In this document: piece by piece, positions 9,297 to 18,615 of the stretch
Layout: the number at the start of each line of letters is the position of its first letter
Position numbering within the stretch: the first letter of the stretch is position 1
NCBI GenBank assembly: GCA_003427395.1
Contig: BFEA01000882.1
Coordinates: forward strand, 188,277 to 209,235
Origin: Chara braunii
Lineage: Eukaryota > Streptophyta > Charophyceae > Charales > Characeae
Direction: 5' to 3'
DNA length: 20,959 nt
Position numbers and translations under genes: made by a program
The notes under the pieces: generated by a model
What the model was told of the DNA's origin: nothing
Database searches by the model: none
What the model saw: only the letters and a program-made list of their open reading frames with translations

Positions 9297-10566
9297 TGTG
9301 GTACGATTGCGCTCACTTGGTGCTTGTCTTCTACCTTATGCGGTACATACATGCGGTATGCTGGGAGAACTTGGCCGTAAGTGGTGTGTAGTGAAGAGGG
9401 TGGAGACGAGTGTGAAGGCGACCGAGGTGGTGAGGGGCATCGCCTGGAAGGCTAAGGTGTNAATATTGGGTGTTCGCAGTGTGATGAGAACTATCTGTTN
9501 GGTGATTGAGGCTGANGTGGAANGNCGAAATGCTGGTTGTGCCGATGCTGTGACTGGTCATCGCAATCATCTTCAGGTCATCTGGTGAGATTATCTNTGT
9601 GGTTGGGGGCAGCATGAACGAGGTAAGTTGCTCTTAACCTTATCTACCCTCTTCATCACTTCTTACCGTGAGGTTGTGAGTTCTATCTTGAGAGTCCTCT
9701 CATTGTGAGGTGTCGAGTGCGCTCAACCTTGAGCGTCGTGATTGTTCACGTGGAGCATCTTGGGAGAAGACGATCGGAGCTCCTTGAAGGGCCTTGGACG
9801 AAGCACTGGGTCACGNTCACCATGCCAACCCACTGGGTGTAGTACACGCATGCTACGCTGCAAGTCATTGGTTCTGCTGCTTGCGCATGATAGGGGTTAA
9901 CTCGATTATGGCAGCCTCTATAGACGCTTACCAGACCGTATATAAACATTTCAGGCTGGGGACTCGGCTTTGATCTGGTTGTGATCGTCGTCCTGCTGCG
10001 ACGTAAAATAATTCCTGATGTCACTTGGGGGCGGTTGTTAAATTGCCTCTTGATCAGCCAGATCATCCGAGTGGAAGGCTCGTCGGCGTACGAGGATAAA
10101 TAAGAGTGTTGTGGCTGCCTTGCTCGACGATAACCCGGGGCACAGGGGTGGGACCGGATTGCACACCTTTGAGACACGCTTGGCTTTTGATGCGAAGAAA
10201 CGTGACACCGTGACTTTGAGAAGAACAAAGGGAGGGGTAGGTTCCAGATGATAAGTTCGGGTTTTAATTCCATGCTATGAACAGACCCAGTCTTTCAACA
10301 TTATTTTTATTTTTGATTAGTTAGATGGACAGCCATGTGACATCTGACAGACAACATTAGTTTAGAATCTTGTTTATTCCTGATGCTTCCTCTGTTTAAG
10401 AACTAATCATACTAAAAATAGTATTGACAGTAGAAATCTAACTTACCTGTTGACCCCAAATGAGATCTGTTCCAAAAATAACCACCACTAAATAGTTGGT
10501 CTGTGCACTAAGCTGCGGTAGGCATCTAGAATGATCTAGTGTAGACATTGCACAGTGTTGTAGTGC
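9297..10566 (+). other. Untranslated leader between primer site and gag
   Basis: About 1.27 kb without a supported gene; several Ns lie in 9462-9597 and one at 9816. A consensus splice donor, GAG followed by GTAAGT (donor at 9623), comes nine bases after the start of an ATG at 9614. A T-rich stretch ending in AG occurs at 10304-10320. A 175-codon antisense frame (9746-10273) lacks any recognisable domain. The leader would carry packaging and dimerisation signals, but none can be named from sequence. Confidence 0.6.
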
Positions 10567-12536
10567 ATGAGCGACACAGGGGACACCAGAGAGGACGACC
10601 CAAGGATCTTGCGATCTGCCAGAGGCCCGTTAACTCACGTGTCCCTAGGACCGGAGGCTGATAGGGAACTATTCTGCCGACAGAGAGAGAGGAGAGCTAG
10701 AGCAGCCGAGGCCAACAGAACCTTAATTGGCGAGGCTGGTGCTACAGCAGCCATGGCTACAACAGCCATGAGCACGTCTACGCAGCAGACTTCTCAAGCC
10801 GGTAGTTCAGGTACCGCCGGGTCCACGGTCGCACAGACCGTGAGTCAGTCTACTGGCTTAATGGCAAGCCAGCCCGCGGTGTTGACCCCAGAGGAAGTCG
10901 ATATCCAGCAGGCAGCCCTGCAGGAGGCACAACTACAACAGGCATTCGGAAAGATAAAAAGGGAGAAGGAAATGATGATAAGAAGAAGAACCAGGATGCA
11001 GCAAAGAGAGACAGACATAGAGGAGTTAGAAACGATGGACCTGATGCATATGGATGATGATGTGAGGGTAGTTACAAAGGCCCTACTAGGGGTTATAGAG
11101 ATGCAGGAGCACCAGACTACCATCATTCAGGACATTCAACAGAGTCTGGCCGTATTGTCAGGCCGTGCTCAGGCAACATAATCACCAGTCGGACCTGGTG
11201 TCTGGCCCGCGCCATATCCTCCCTTCTCTGTCCCATCGGTGACTTGGGTATCCCTATTTGTAGCCCCGTCAACGGTTGTTATCGTATACATAGTCATGCC
11301 ACTTTCAGGAGGGGTAACAGCAGGGAGTAGTTTACAGGTTCCTATACAGACAGTGTTTACTCCAAGTCCGTCACAGGTTGCAGTCACCACGGAGCCTGCT
11401 CGCAGTCAGTGCAGCCTCAGGGCACACAGCCCCATCAGCTAGCACAACAACCTTTTTCACCAGGTCCACAGCCTGAAATGATGCAGGGACTGGGACAAAC
11501 ACAGTGGGTTCCAAAGACGGCCATCGCCGCTCTTAAACCTTTTACATGAGACAAGAGAGGCGAGGACCTCGACACATGGTTGAGGGCGGTGCCAGTCTAT
11601 GTTAGGTGCAAACTCACCTTGCCTCACGAAGAAGTGCTTGTGGTTGCCTCCTACCTCGAGGGTAGTGCAGCGAGATGGTTGAGCGGTCTAGTTCAACTTC
11701 AGGGATATGGTCATGACTTCCGCGCTTGGGCAGCCTCCCAGAAATTGGAGGAGTTCCTAAAGATGGAGGAAGAAAGGTGGCATGATCCTCAGGAGGCTCA
11801 AAGGGCCACTGATTCGATCCCGACACTGCACACGCGACTGTTTAAGTCAGTAAGGGAGGCCACCGACGCTGTAGAGCGTTTGATCTGTGTCCCTGTGGTA
11901 CGCTATGATCCTCAGGTCCTGTTGACTTCGTACCTGAGATGTTTTTCACAGCCTCTCAGGAACCAGTTGGCAAAAGAGGCCAACATCAATATGCACAACT
12001 TTCCTTCGTTTAGCAAGGTGACCCTAGACTTGGAAGCAAAGATAGGGCATGGACAGGCACCCACTACGGAAGGGAGAAAGAAGACACTGCCTCCTAACTG
12101 GAAGGCGAAGGGTTGCTTAATATTTGTCGACATTGATGGTTCAACCATCGAGCTGGACGACAACCTCCGGGAGGGAGTAGGTTCAGAGGCAGGCAACTTA
12201 GACGCTTCAGAGGGTGGAGTGGTCGCTGCCGTAGCTCAAAAAGGTAAGGGGACCGGTCGACGCCCTAGGGGATCCCGGTCAAAGAGTCAAACAGACCCCA
12301 ACGCTCCTCCATGGGAGAAAGCGGGTCTATCAGAGGACGTGTGGAGAGATCGGTGGGCCCGGCAAGCTTGTATCAAGTGTGGACTGTATGGCCATAGCAT
12401 GTACAAGTGCCAAAACAGGAAGGTCACCGAGAAGATCCCTCCTACGATGGGGCCGGCGGTAGGATTCTCCACTCTCGTTGGTAGCAATGTTGCCAGTTCT
12501 TCAGGCACCGCTCCGGCAAACACGTCGGGCCAGTAG
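10567..12536 (+). pseudogene. gag: gag polyprotein, broken
   Basis: Gag forms the virus-like particle that packages the element RNA in the cytoplasm. The start chosen is ATG 10567, the first in the frame after the leader. The N-terminal part (10567-11181) has a Thr/Ser/Gln-rich region and then a charged, probably coiled-coil stretch (about residues 110-160). It stops at TAA 11179. The frame then runs on to about 11395 and shifts into a Pro/Gln-rich linker, with another stop, TGA, at 11547. The capsid-like core (from 11550) carries the retrotransposon gag motif around YLEGSAARWLSGL. A basic GRRPRGSRSK patch and one zinc knuckle precede the stop TAG 12534. Two nonsense codons and one frameshift make it non-functional. 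Confidence 0.88.
12369..12410 (+). other. CCHC zinc knuckle of gag nucleocapsid
   Basis: The residues CIKCGLYGHSMYKC fit C-x2-C-x4-H-x4-C exactly. This motif binds zinc and packages the element RNA. All four ligands are intact despite decay elsewhere. Confidence 0.93.
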
Positions 12537-12565
12537 GAATAGTAGTTGTTCCTACTAGGGTCGCG

Positions 12566-13045
12566 GTGGTGGATACACCCTCACCTTCGCGAGAGATGGC
12601 CCAAGCTACTTACTCTTCAGTCGTCCCGCAAGCACATTCAGACCCATCGATCCTCTGTTCGATGAATGTGTTTGAAGCCTTAGAACAGTTAGAGATGGAG
12701 TGGTCTAGATTAAACCCGCTAGCTTCTTGGACGGCCTTAGTCAAAGCTCCTAAGGGTGAGATGTTCGTCAGCGAGGTTGTTATTGGCGGCCGCAAGGCCG
12801 GGGCCTATTATAACACTTGCTCGACACGGAACTTTATTAGTCGCGCGTGCGTTGAGAGACTGCGCTTACAGGGGCGAGTGCAGCGCCTGAGTCGACCTAT
12901 GGAGTCGACCTGTGCCAGCAAACACCGCATGGTAGTTAACGACTACCTCCAGGATGTAGAGTGTAGTTTTTCGTACGCGGGAGGGGACTTGAGGCATCGT
13001 GTCATGTTCCTAGTGAGCGATGAACTCCCCATGGACATGTTGTGA
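12566..13045 (+). pseudogene. Retropepsin-like aspartic protease domain, catalytic Asp lost
   Basis: The protease would cleave the Gag-Pol precursor. The active-site triplet, normally Asp-Thr/Ser-Gly, reads Asn-Thr-Cys (AAC ACT TGC, 12812-12820). Both the catalytic aspartate and the glycine are therefore replaced by single-base changes. The context (VIGGRKAGAYY before, STRNFIS after) and a downstream segment ending DELPMDML still show the family. The domain ends at TGA 13043 where the frame otherwise continues. Confidence 0.82.
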
Positions 13046-13048
13046 GGT

Positions 13049-14112
13049 ATGTACTACCTCTCTGTGGCACAGCCCCAGTTTGACTGGGACCGAAAAGTGG
13101 TCAAACACAATCTGCTAGGTGGAGGGACCGTCAGATTACATAATTTCAAAGCTAGTAGTCTGATTGAGTCCTACGGGTGCATGTGTGCGGCCGCGTTGTA
13201 CAATTATTATAAGCAAAATCCAGAGGGGGGTATGTATCTAGTTTACGTCTCTGCTGCGGGCGAACCGGTAAAAATGCCGCCAGAGATAGAGGGAGTAGTT
13301 GCCAAGTACCGTGATCTATTTGAGGAGCCTACAGGGGTTGTTGAGAGGGAGGTCGTCCATGCTATAGAGATTATCCCAGGGTCTAGTATTCCGAAGGGTA
13401 GGATCTATCAGATGTCTCTAGGCGAGCTTGATGAGCTTCGCCGCCAACTCAAGGAACTCGTAGAAAAGGGTTGGATCCGACCGAGTGTCTCTCCTTATGG
13501 GTCTCCAGTTCTCTTTGTACCTAAGAAGAAGGAGGGCACTCTCAGGATGTGCATTGACTAAAGGGGCCTCAATGCCATCACTGTGAAGAACAGAGAGCCC
13601 CTACCTCGCATCGACGATCTGCTAGATAGAGTGCAAGGGTGCCGGTACTTCAGCAAGATAGATCTGAAGTCCGGGTACCATCATATTGCAATCCGGCCCG
13701 AGGATCAACACAAAACCGCTTTTCAGACCTGGTACAGCCTGTACGAGTTTGTGGTGATGCCTTTTCGCCTTTGCAATACTCCTGGCACCTTTCAACACGC
13801 TTTGAATCGGATATTCCAAGACTATTTGGATAAGTTTGTCATCGTGTACCTCGATGACGTACTTATTTTTAGTAAGACTGTCGAACATGTTGTACACTTG
13901 GACAAAGTCCTCGGTCTCCTGCGATAGCACAAGTTCAAGATCAACGGTGAGAAGTGCGAGTTTGGCCGCACCCGTGTCTTGTACTTGGGTCATGAGATCT
14001 CCGCGGAAGGGTTGAAGCCCAATGACGCGAAGGTGGCCAGCATTCGTGATTGGCCACGTCCTCACTCCGTGACGGAGATGAGATCTTTCTTAGGGATGAC
14101 AGGCTACTACAG
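13049..14112 (+). pseudogene. Reverse transcriptase domain, interrupted
   Basis: It copies element RNA into DNA. The first catalytic Asp is at 13661-13663 in FSKIDLKSGYHH, and the YLDD box with the other two at 13847-13858. All three catalytic aspartates are intact. VPKKKEGTLRMCID precedes an in-frame TAA (13559) that replaces a residue of the conserved box 2 region. TAG 13925 interrupts the region after YLDD. A one-base loss near 14113 moves the frame. Confidence 0.93.
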
Positions 14113-14766
14113 AATTCTGTAAAGAACTATAGCATGGTGGCCGCCCCTTTGACTGATCTAACCTGCCTTGACACCCAGTGGAAGTGGACAGATGAGTGCG
14201 AAGCTGCTTTCAGACATCTAAAGCATGCATTGACGCACTATGAGGTCTTGAAACTTCCTGATCCTGATAAGCCGTTCATAGTCACCACGGATGCCAACCA
14301 ATATGGTATTCGCGCCGTGCTCGCACAACAGGAGGGGCCAAAGTTGAGGCCAGTAGAGTACATGTCCAACAAAATACCGTCTCAGAAGTTGGCTAAGTCC
14401 AGTTCTGAGAAGGAACTCTATTCGGTGTACAAGGCTCTCACCCATTGGAGACACTATCTCCTTGGGCGGTTCTTCATCCTCACGACTGATCATCAGACCC
14501 TGAGATGGATGAGAACCCAACCGGTACTTTCTGACGCTCTCAAGCGTTGGATCGAAGTCATTGAACAATATGACTTTGACCCTCAGTATCTCAAAGGGGA
14601 GTACAACAAGGTTGCTGATGCCTTGTCGCGCAGACCAGACTTCTCAGGTGCGCTAATTACTGAGTTCGATCTGACGGATGATGTTACTCAGTCTTTGGAG
14701 GAAGCCTATTGCGAGGACCAATTTATGTCTGAGATTATACGCAGACTTGAGGTGAAGGATAAGTAG
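14113..14766 (+). pseudogene. RNase H domain
   Basis: It degrades the RNA strand of the RNA:DNA hybrid. The four acidic catalytic positions are present: Asp at 14290 (VTTDAN), Glu at 14413 (SEKELY), Asp at 14488 (TTDHQTL) and Asp at 14617 (VADALSRR). This is the longest continuous open stretch of pol (about 218 codons). It ends at TAG 14764 in the linker to integrase. The order RNase H then integrase is that of Ty3/Gypsy. Confidence 0.92.
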
Positions 14767-15834
14767 ACCTCCGCTGAGTTTGAGTAGGTCAATGGCTTGC
14801 TGTTTCTCGAGAAAGAAGGGAAAAAACGTATGTGTGTTCCTAGTAGAGAATCTTTAGTTTGCTTTTAGGCGAGTGTCATGACGCCACCGGCCATTTTGGG
14901 TTGAAGTAAACCGCAGCCAATTTGCTGCAAAGGTTCTGGTGGCCCACGATGTTAAAAGATGCACTGCTGTACGTGGAAACTTTTCAAGTTTGTCTAAGGG
15001 ACAAGCCCCGTACTCAGACTCTTCGTGGGCTGCTCAAGCCCCTTCCGATTCCGGAACGGCCGGGTGAAAGTTTGTCAATGGACTTCATGGATAGGCTGGT
15101 CACCAGCAAGAGTGGGATGAGACAGATCTTCGTCATCGTGGATAGGTTTAGTAAGTTTGCTAGGTTAGTAGCAATGCCTGAGACAACAAAGACTGAGTAC
15201 GTGATTAAGTTGTTCAAAGAAAACTGGGTAAGAGATTTCGGATAACCTAAGTCTATTGTAAGCGACCGGGTTGTCCGGTTTACAAATGAGTTATGGAAGG
15301 CCGCTGCAGCTGAACAAGGAACTCAACTGCAGATGACTTCTGGGAATCATCCCGAAGCCAACGACCAGGCCGAACAGATGAACCGTGTTGTGCAACACCT
15401 GTTGAGGCATTATATCAAGCCCAACCAGGTGGACTGGGACAAAAAGCTCGCACTTGTCGCCAGTCTGTATAATAACGTTGTACACAGCGCTACAGGGGTG
15501 AGTCCTAACAGTCTACAACTAACGTTTAAGCCTAGACTACCCTTAGACTTCCTACTTTCTGACAACCAGCCAAGTGTTGCACCAGGCACACTAGAGTTTG
15601 CCTACCGATATGAACTAAAGATGTAGGAGGCTGTAGAGCACATGCAGAAGGCGCAGGCAGCAATGATAAAAACTGAGAACAGACACCGCCGCCCTTCTAC
15701 ATTTCAGGTTGGGGACAGAGTTTGGGTCAAGTCCTCGGAACTAGGACAAAAGTTTGGGATATCTCGCAAACTCATGCCTCAGTACTTTGGGCCTGGGGAG
15801 GTTTTAGGTTTTAGACATAGTTGGGACAGATCCA
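14767..15834 (+). pseudogene. Integrase: zinc domain, D,D35E core and GPY/F module
   Basis: It joins the cDNA ends to host DNA. In the HHCC zinc domain both histidines (14877, 14892) and the last cysteine (14991) are present, but the first cysteine is phenylalanine (TTT 14982). The core has Asp at 15081 (SMDFMD), Asp at 15264 (VSDR) and Glu at 15372 (QAEQ). The spacing between the last two is exactly 35 residues. The C-terminal module reads PQYFGPGEV (from 15777). Stops at 14785, 14907, 15243 and 15624 and a frameshift near 14855 disable it. Confidence 0.92.
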
Positions 15835-16200
15835 GATGGGCCATCCTATGCCATTCGTATCCCTGGTCATCTCAGAACTTACCCGGTCTTTCACGCCTCC
15901 AAGCTCGCTGCATTCAAGGAAACTGATTAGTTTTCCTCTTGTCGGTCAATGCTGCCCCCAACCATGGACGGAGAAGTCGACATCGATGATATCGTCGACC
16001 AAAGAGAGATGCCTGTTCAGAAGCCTCCGGGACGGGGACGTCCTCCAAAGCCAAAGCTGCAGTTCCGTGTCCATTTCAGACACCATACAGATCCAAAGGA
16101 GGACCGCTGGTTTACTCGGGAGGAATTGATGCAGACCGCTCCTCAAATCGTTGCCCGCTATGAGAAGGATGTATTGAAAGGAAAATGCCAGATGGCTTAG
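15835..16200 (+). pseudogene. Chromodomain-like C-terminus with an AT-hook-like insert
   Basis: After a frameshift the pol tail continues, with one stop (TAG 15928), to TAG 16198. The segment from 15967 reads as a chromodomain: VDIDDIVDQRE as first strand, LQFRVHFRHH as the middle strands, EDRWFTREEL, then a helix with APQIVARYEK. Chromodomains in chromoviruses steer integration to particular chromatin. The usual aromatic cage is only partly present (Phe in place of Trp in the middle strand). The loop after the first strand holds GRGRPPKPK (16030-16056), which resembles an AT-hook. Confidence 0.75.
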
Positions 16201-16232
16201 GATTGATCCTCTCAGAGGACTAACGAAGATAT

Positions 16233-16243
16233 AAAGGAGGGAG
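16233..16243 (+). other. Polypurine tract
   Basis: AAAGGAGGGAG lies directly against the first base of the 3' LTR, where plus-strand DNA synthesis is primed in LTR elements. Confidence 0.93.
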
Positions 16244-17152
16244 TGCGAGGCTACGCCCGCTCAGCCCCCTCGGGGCCCTTTTTGCAGTATGTCGGCCGCC
16301 CTAGGTGAAGGCAGGCGCGACAGGCCCTCAGGGCCTCGATTTTCAGGGTACCCCGCAACAGGTGAAATTCAGACAGTTGCGCTGCGCCAGTTGGTTGAAG
16401 GCGCTCAGGCCGAGGCCATATTTTGCGAATGTATCTGAATGGTGACCTGGGCCAAACTCGTGGAAAAGGCCGTGAGCAGCCCAAGGGCAGTTGGGCACAT
16501 GTAACCATCAGGCCCTCGGCCTGCGTGTGGAGGTGTGGGCCTGTGCCTACCGGGGCCTACCGGAATCTTCCTGGACTGGACGCAGGCAGGCCACTTCGAT
16601 ATAGGGAAGGGCCTGCCTCCTCATTCGGCATTCGGGTCCATGCTGCGCAAGCGCTGCTGCTGCGCTATTTGCTGGCTGGCGCCTACGCTCTCACGGGCGA
16701 GCAGGGAAGGAGCTCACAACCATAGCCAAGCTGCGCTGCTGTATGCTGGGTGAAGTGCAGGGTGTTCCTTGGGTACTAGTGGCATCTGTGAGTTGGGGAA
16801 CGAGGTTGTGAGGGTAGCACAAGACATACCTGGTGCTGAAGCGTGTGACATTATTCGCCATATGCTCGTACTTCGGGAACGCCGTTGATGTCATCATTCT
16901 GCTTCATAGTATAGGCTAGATAGGATCTGCCACATGTAGTCTGGGCGCCGAGCGCCAATAGGATATCAACTCTGGTTCTTCGCTGATGATGATGGGACTA
17001 CTTCAGCATTGTCAATGATGAACTCTTGGTGTGTTCTTATTTGGTGTATCTCATGATGCAATTCTGCGTTTGGTTCGAGGTCAAGACTATCTAGACTCAT
17101 ATGTATGATGCTGTTTAATTGTTGGAGTTCGCTATCACTCATCTTCCTTGGA
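16244..17152 (+). repeat. 3' long terminal repeat
   Basis: Begins TGCGAGG right after the polypurine tract and aligns along its full length with the 5' LTR. Its last bases are CTTGGA where the 5' copy has CTTGCA, so the terminal CA is mutated. It lacks the 7-bp TTGGCTG of the 5' copy. Confidence 0.95.
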
Positions 17153-17204
17153 AGTACTAATAATAAAAATAAATAAAAATAGAAAGAGAATTAAATTTAG
17201 TGAG

Positions 17205-17562
17205 TGCAAGCGAGCATGTTTTCGATACCGCCATCTTTGGCGATTTTTCTTGTTTTTTTGGCATAGCGAAATGCCCTGAAAAATTACAGATGTGTATTTC
17301 ACATAATACAAAACCCACTGAAAAAGTTTCAAAAACTAATAAAATTGTTAAGACCTCGAACTAAAGTGAAAACAAAAAGTAAGAAATGAAAAAATACGTG
17401 GGACAGCACGTTTTGACACCGCCATCTTTGGCGTTTTTTTAATTCTTATTCGGCTTAGCCAAATGACTTGAAAATTTATAGGCATGTACCTCACTTCTTA
17501 GAGAACTCACTAACAAAATTCTGAAAAACAATTATCTTTAGGCCCCGAAATAATTTTTGGTG
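17205..17562 (+). repeat. Two diverged tandem copies of a ~191-bp unit
   Basis: Each copy has ACCGCCATCTTTGGCG, in which GCCA and TGGC pair around TCTT (17230 and 17421, period 191 bp). Each continues into a T-run, a GGC(A/T)TAGC(G/C)AAATG word, a CTGAAAA or CTTGAAAA word, and a CACTGA or CACTAA stretch. The copies are well diverged. This may be a remnant of a satellite or of another transposon. Copies were not found elsewhere in the window. Confidence 0.6.
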
Positions 17563-17564
17563 GG

Positions 17565-17660
17565 GGCCGAACGGCGTCAGGTTCGGACCCCGTACGGGAC
17601 CCCGAACGCCCGTACGTACGGAGGTCTGCCCGGGGACCTCCGCACGGACGGGCTGGTGAC
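17565..17660. repeat. GC-rich palindromic island D
   Basis: It contains the perfect palindromes CCCGTACGGG (17589-17598) and CCGTACGTACGG (17610-17621). An inverted repeat, CGGAGGTC (17619-17626) with GACCTCCG (17635-17642), extends a few bases with mismatches. CCGAACGCCCG is shared with island C, and GTACG words with islands A and B. It is probably part of a dispersed family. Confidence 0.5.
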
Positions 17661-18589
17661 CCTGTTTGGGGCTCTCAACCTCAACTTGTCTGGAAACAGG
17701 GTCTAATGTCTATAACCTTAAGATTGAAACTTAAAAATCAAGAATTTTGGGTGGAACGACCTTGTTGGAAATCGTGTTCGTTGTCCTTTATTAAACAACC
17801 AAAATATAATAAACAATTATAAAAGTTAGAACCGGGGTCCAATGTCCCATCTTTTTAAAAGGTTTGATGTAAGGATTCTCGGGTGAGTGTAGCTATCCAA
17901 TCAAATCTTATATTTATTGTCTTTGTTTTATTTTCGGAGTTCTGTATAGTTAAGGACCCGAGGTAGTATTTACAAAATGTGGAAATCTGATTCACTGGCA
18001 TGAGGGAAGGAAATATTTATAAAACATATAGAATTTGCAATATGTATCGGCTTCTAATCCGGTTGTGTAGCCAAAATTATTTTTACTTCCAATATTTTGA
18101 AAAATATCAAACACCCTTTCAGATCTTCCATTGCCCAACAATGCTTTGTTGCCCACTGTTTTTCAAAGGCTTTCAATTTCAATTGCTTATTGTATCTCCC
18201 TTTGTGCCAATAAACATAAACAATGTTTCTTAAATAATCTAAAAACCTTGTTTTTATCTTCCTTGGTGATGATTCATTTTTCTGAATCTCACTTTATTCT
18301 TTTTCCTCCACAATACCTTGGTACCCATAATTATGGTTGTGCTAACGATAATAACTAATTTTAAATCCATCCCTTTCTATATAATTAATGCAGGCCAATT
18401 AACATTCCCTCCCTCTCTCTCGTAGATTTTCATCCAAACAAACTGCCACCAATGCCGATTTTTTTTTGCCAGGTCTTAGTCTTACCAAATTTAACTTTGA
18501 ACTTCAATATCTTCTTTTGTGCATGTTTTGGAAAAAAAATTTACTATGAATCATACTTGCAACCCACCGTGCGTCGTACCGTTGTCGGT
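17661..18589. other. AT-rich stretch, nothing recognised
   Basis: Frames are short and low in complexity (longest 77-84 codons, for example 18452-18706, which runs into the next feature). CGGCTTCTAATCCGG near 18048 recalls a tRNA anticodon arm, but no D or T arm surrounds it. No gene is supported. Confidence 0.45.
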
Positions 18590-18615
18590 GCGAATACCCT
18601 TACAAGGGTATCCGC
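18590..18615. repeat. Near-perfect 26-bp palindrome
   Basis: ATACCCTT and AAGGGTAT pair exactly around AC. GCG and CGC extend the stem beyond one A/C mismatch. Nearby are CGTGCC-A-GGCACG (about 18668) and CGCGCG-AGTTGA-CGCGCG (18736-18753), the latter followed by a T-run. Together they mark the start of a structured, GC-richer zone. Confidence 0.55.

Larger units (their letters stand above)
12545..16200 (+). pseudogene. pol: pol polyprotein with C-terminal chromodomain, broken
   Basis: Pol supplies the enzymes that copy and insert the element. Domains run protease, reverse transcriptase, RNase H, integrase, chromodomain. The frame carries nine internal stops (TGA 13043, TAA 13559, TAG 13925, TAG 14764, TAG 14785, TAA 14907, TAA 15243, TAG 15624, TAG 15928) and shifts near 14113, 14855 and 15800-15835. 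TAG 16198 looks like the true end, 43 bp before the 3' LTR. The pol frame is open from 12485 and lies at -1 relative to gag, overlapping it by about 50 nt. This suggests expression by -1 ribosomal frameshifting in the intact ancestor. The number of lesions fits the LTR divergence. Confidence 0.9.
8366..17152 (+). mobile_element. Ty3/Gypsy chromovirus LTR retrotransposon, full length but decayed
   Basis: The element has every structural part in order: 5' LTR, tRNA-iMet primer binding site, leader, gag, pol (protease, reverse transcriptase, RNase H, integrase), a chromodomain at the pol C-terminus, polypurine tract and 3' LTR. RNase H before integrase places it in Ty3/Gypsy (Metaviridae), and the integrase chromodomain in the chromovirus branch. 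Length is 8,787 bp. The reading frame is broken by many stops and several indels, so any movement would need proteins from other copies. The five bases before the 5' LTR (AAATA) do not match the five after the 3' LTR (AGTAC), so no target-site duplication is visible. Confidence 0.95.

Noticed and set aside
9746-10273. 175-codon antisense open frame in the retrotransposon leader
   Set aside because: No recognisable domain, biased Arg/Ser/Pro composition, contains an N, and it lies opposite the element's non-coding leader.
16978-17012. Hammerhead ribozyme: CTGATGA in the 3' LTR
   Set aside because: No GAAA core segment or cleavage-site context at the required spacing, and the 5' LTR copy reads CTGACGA.
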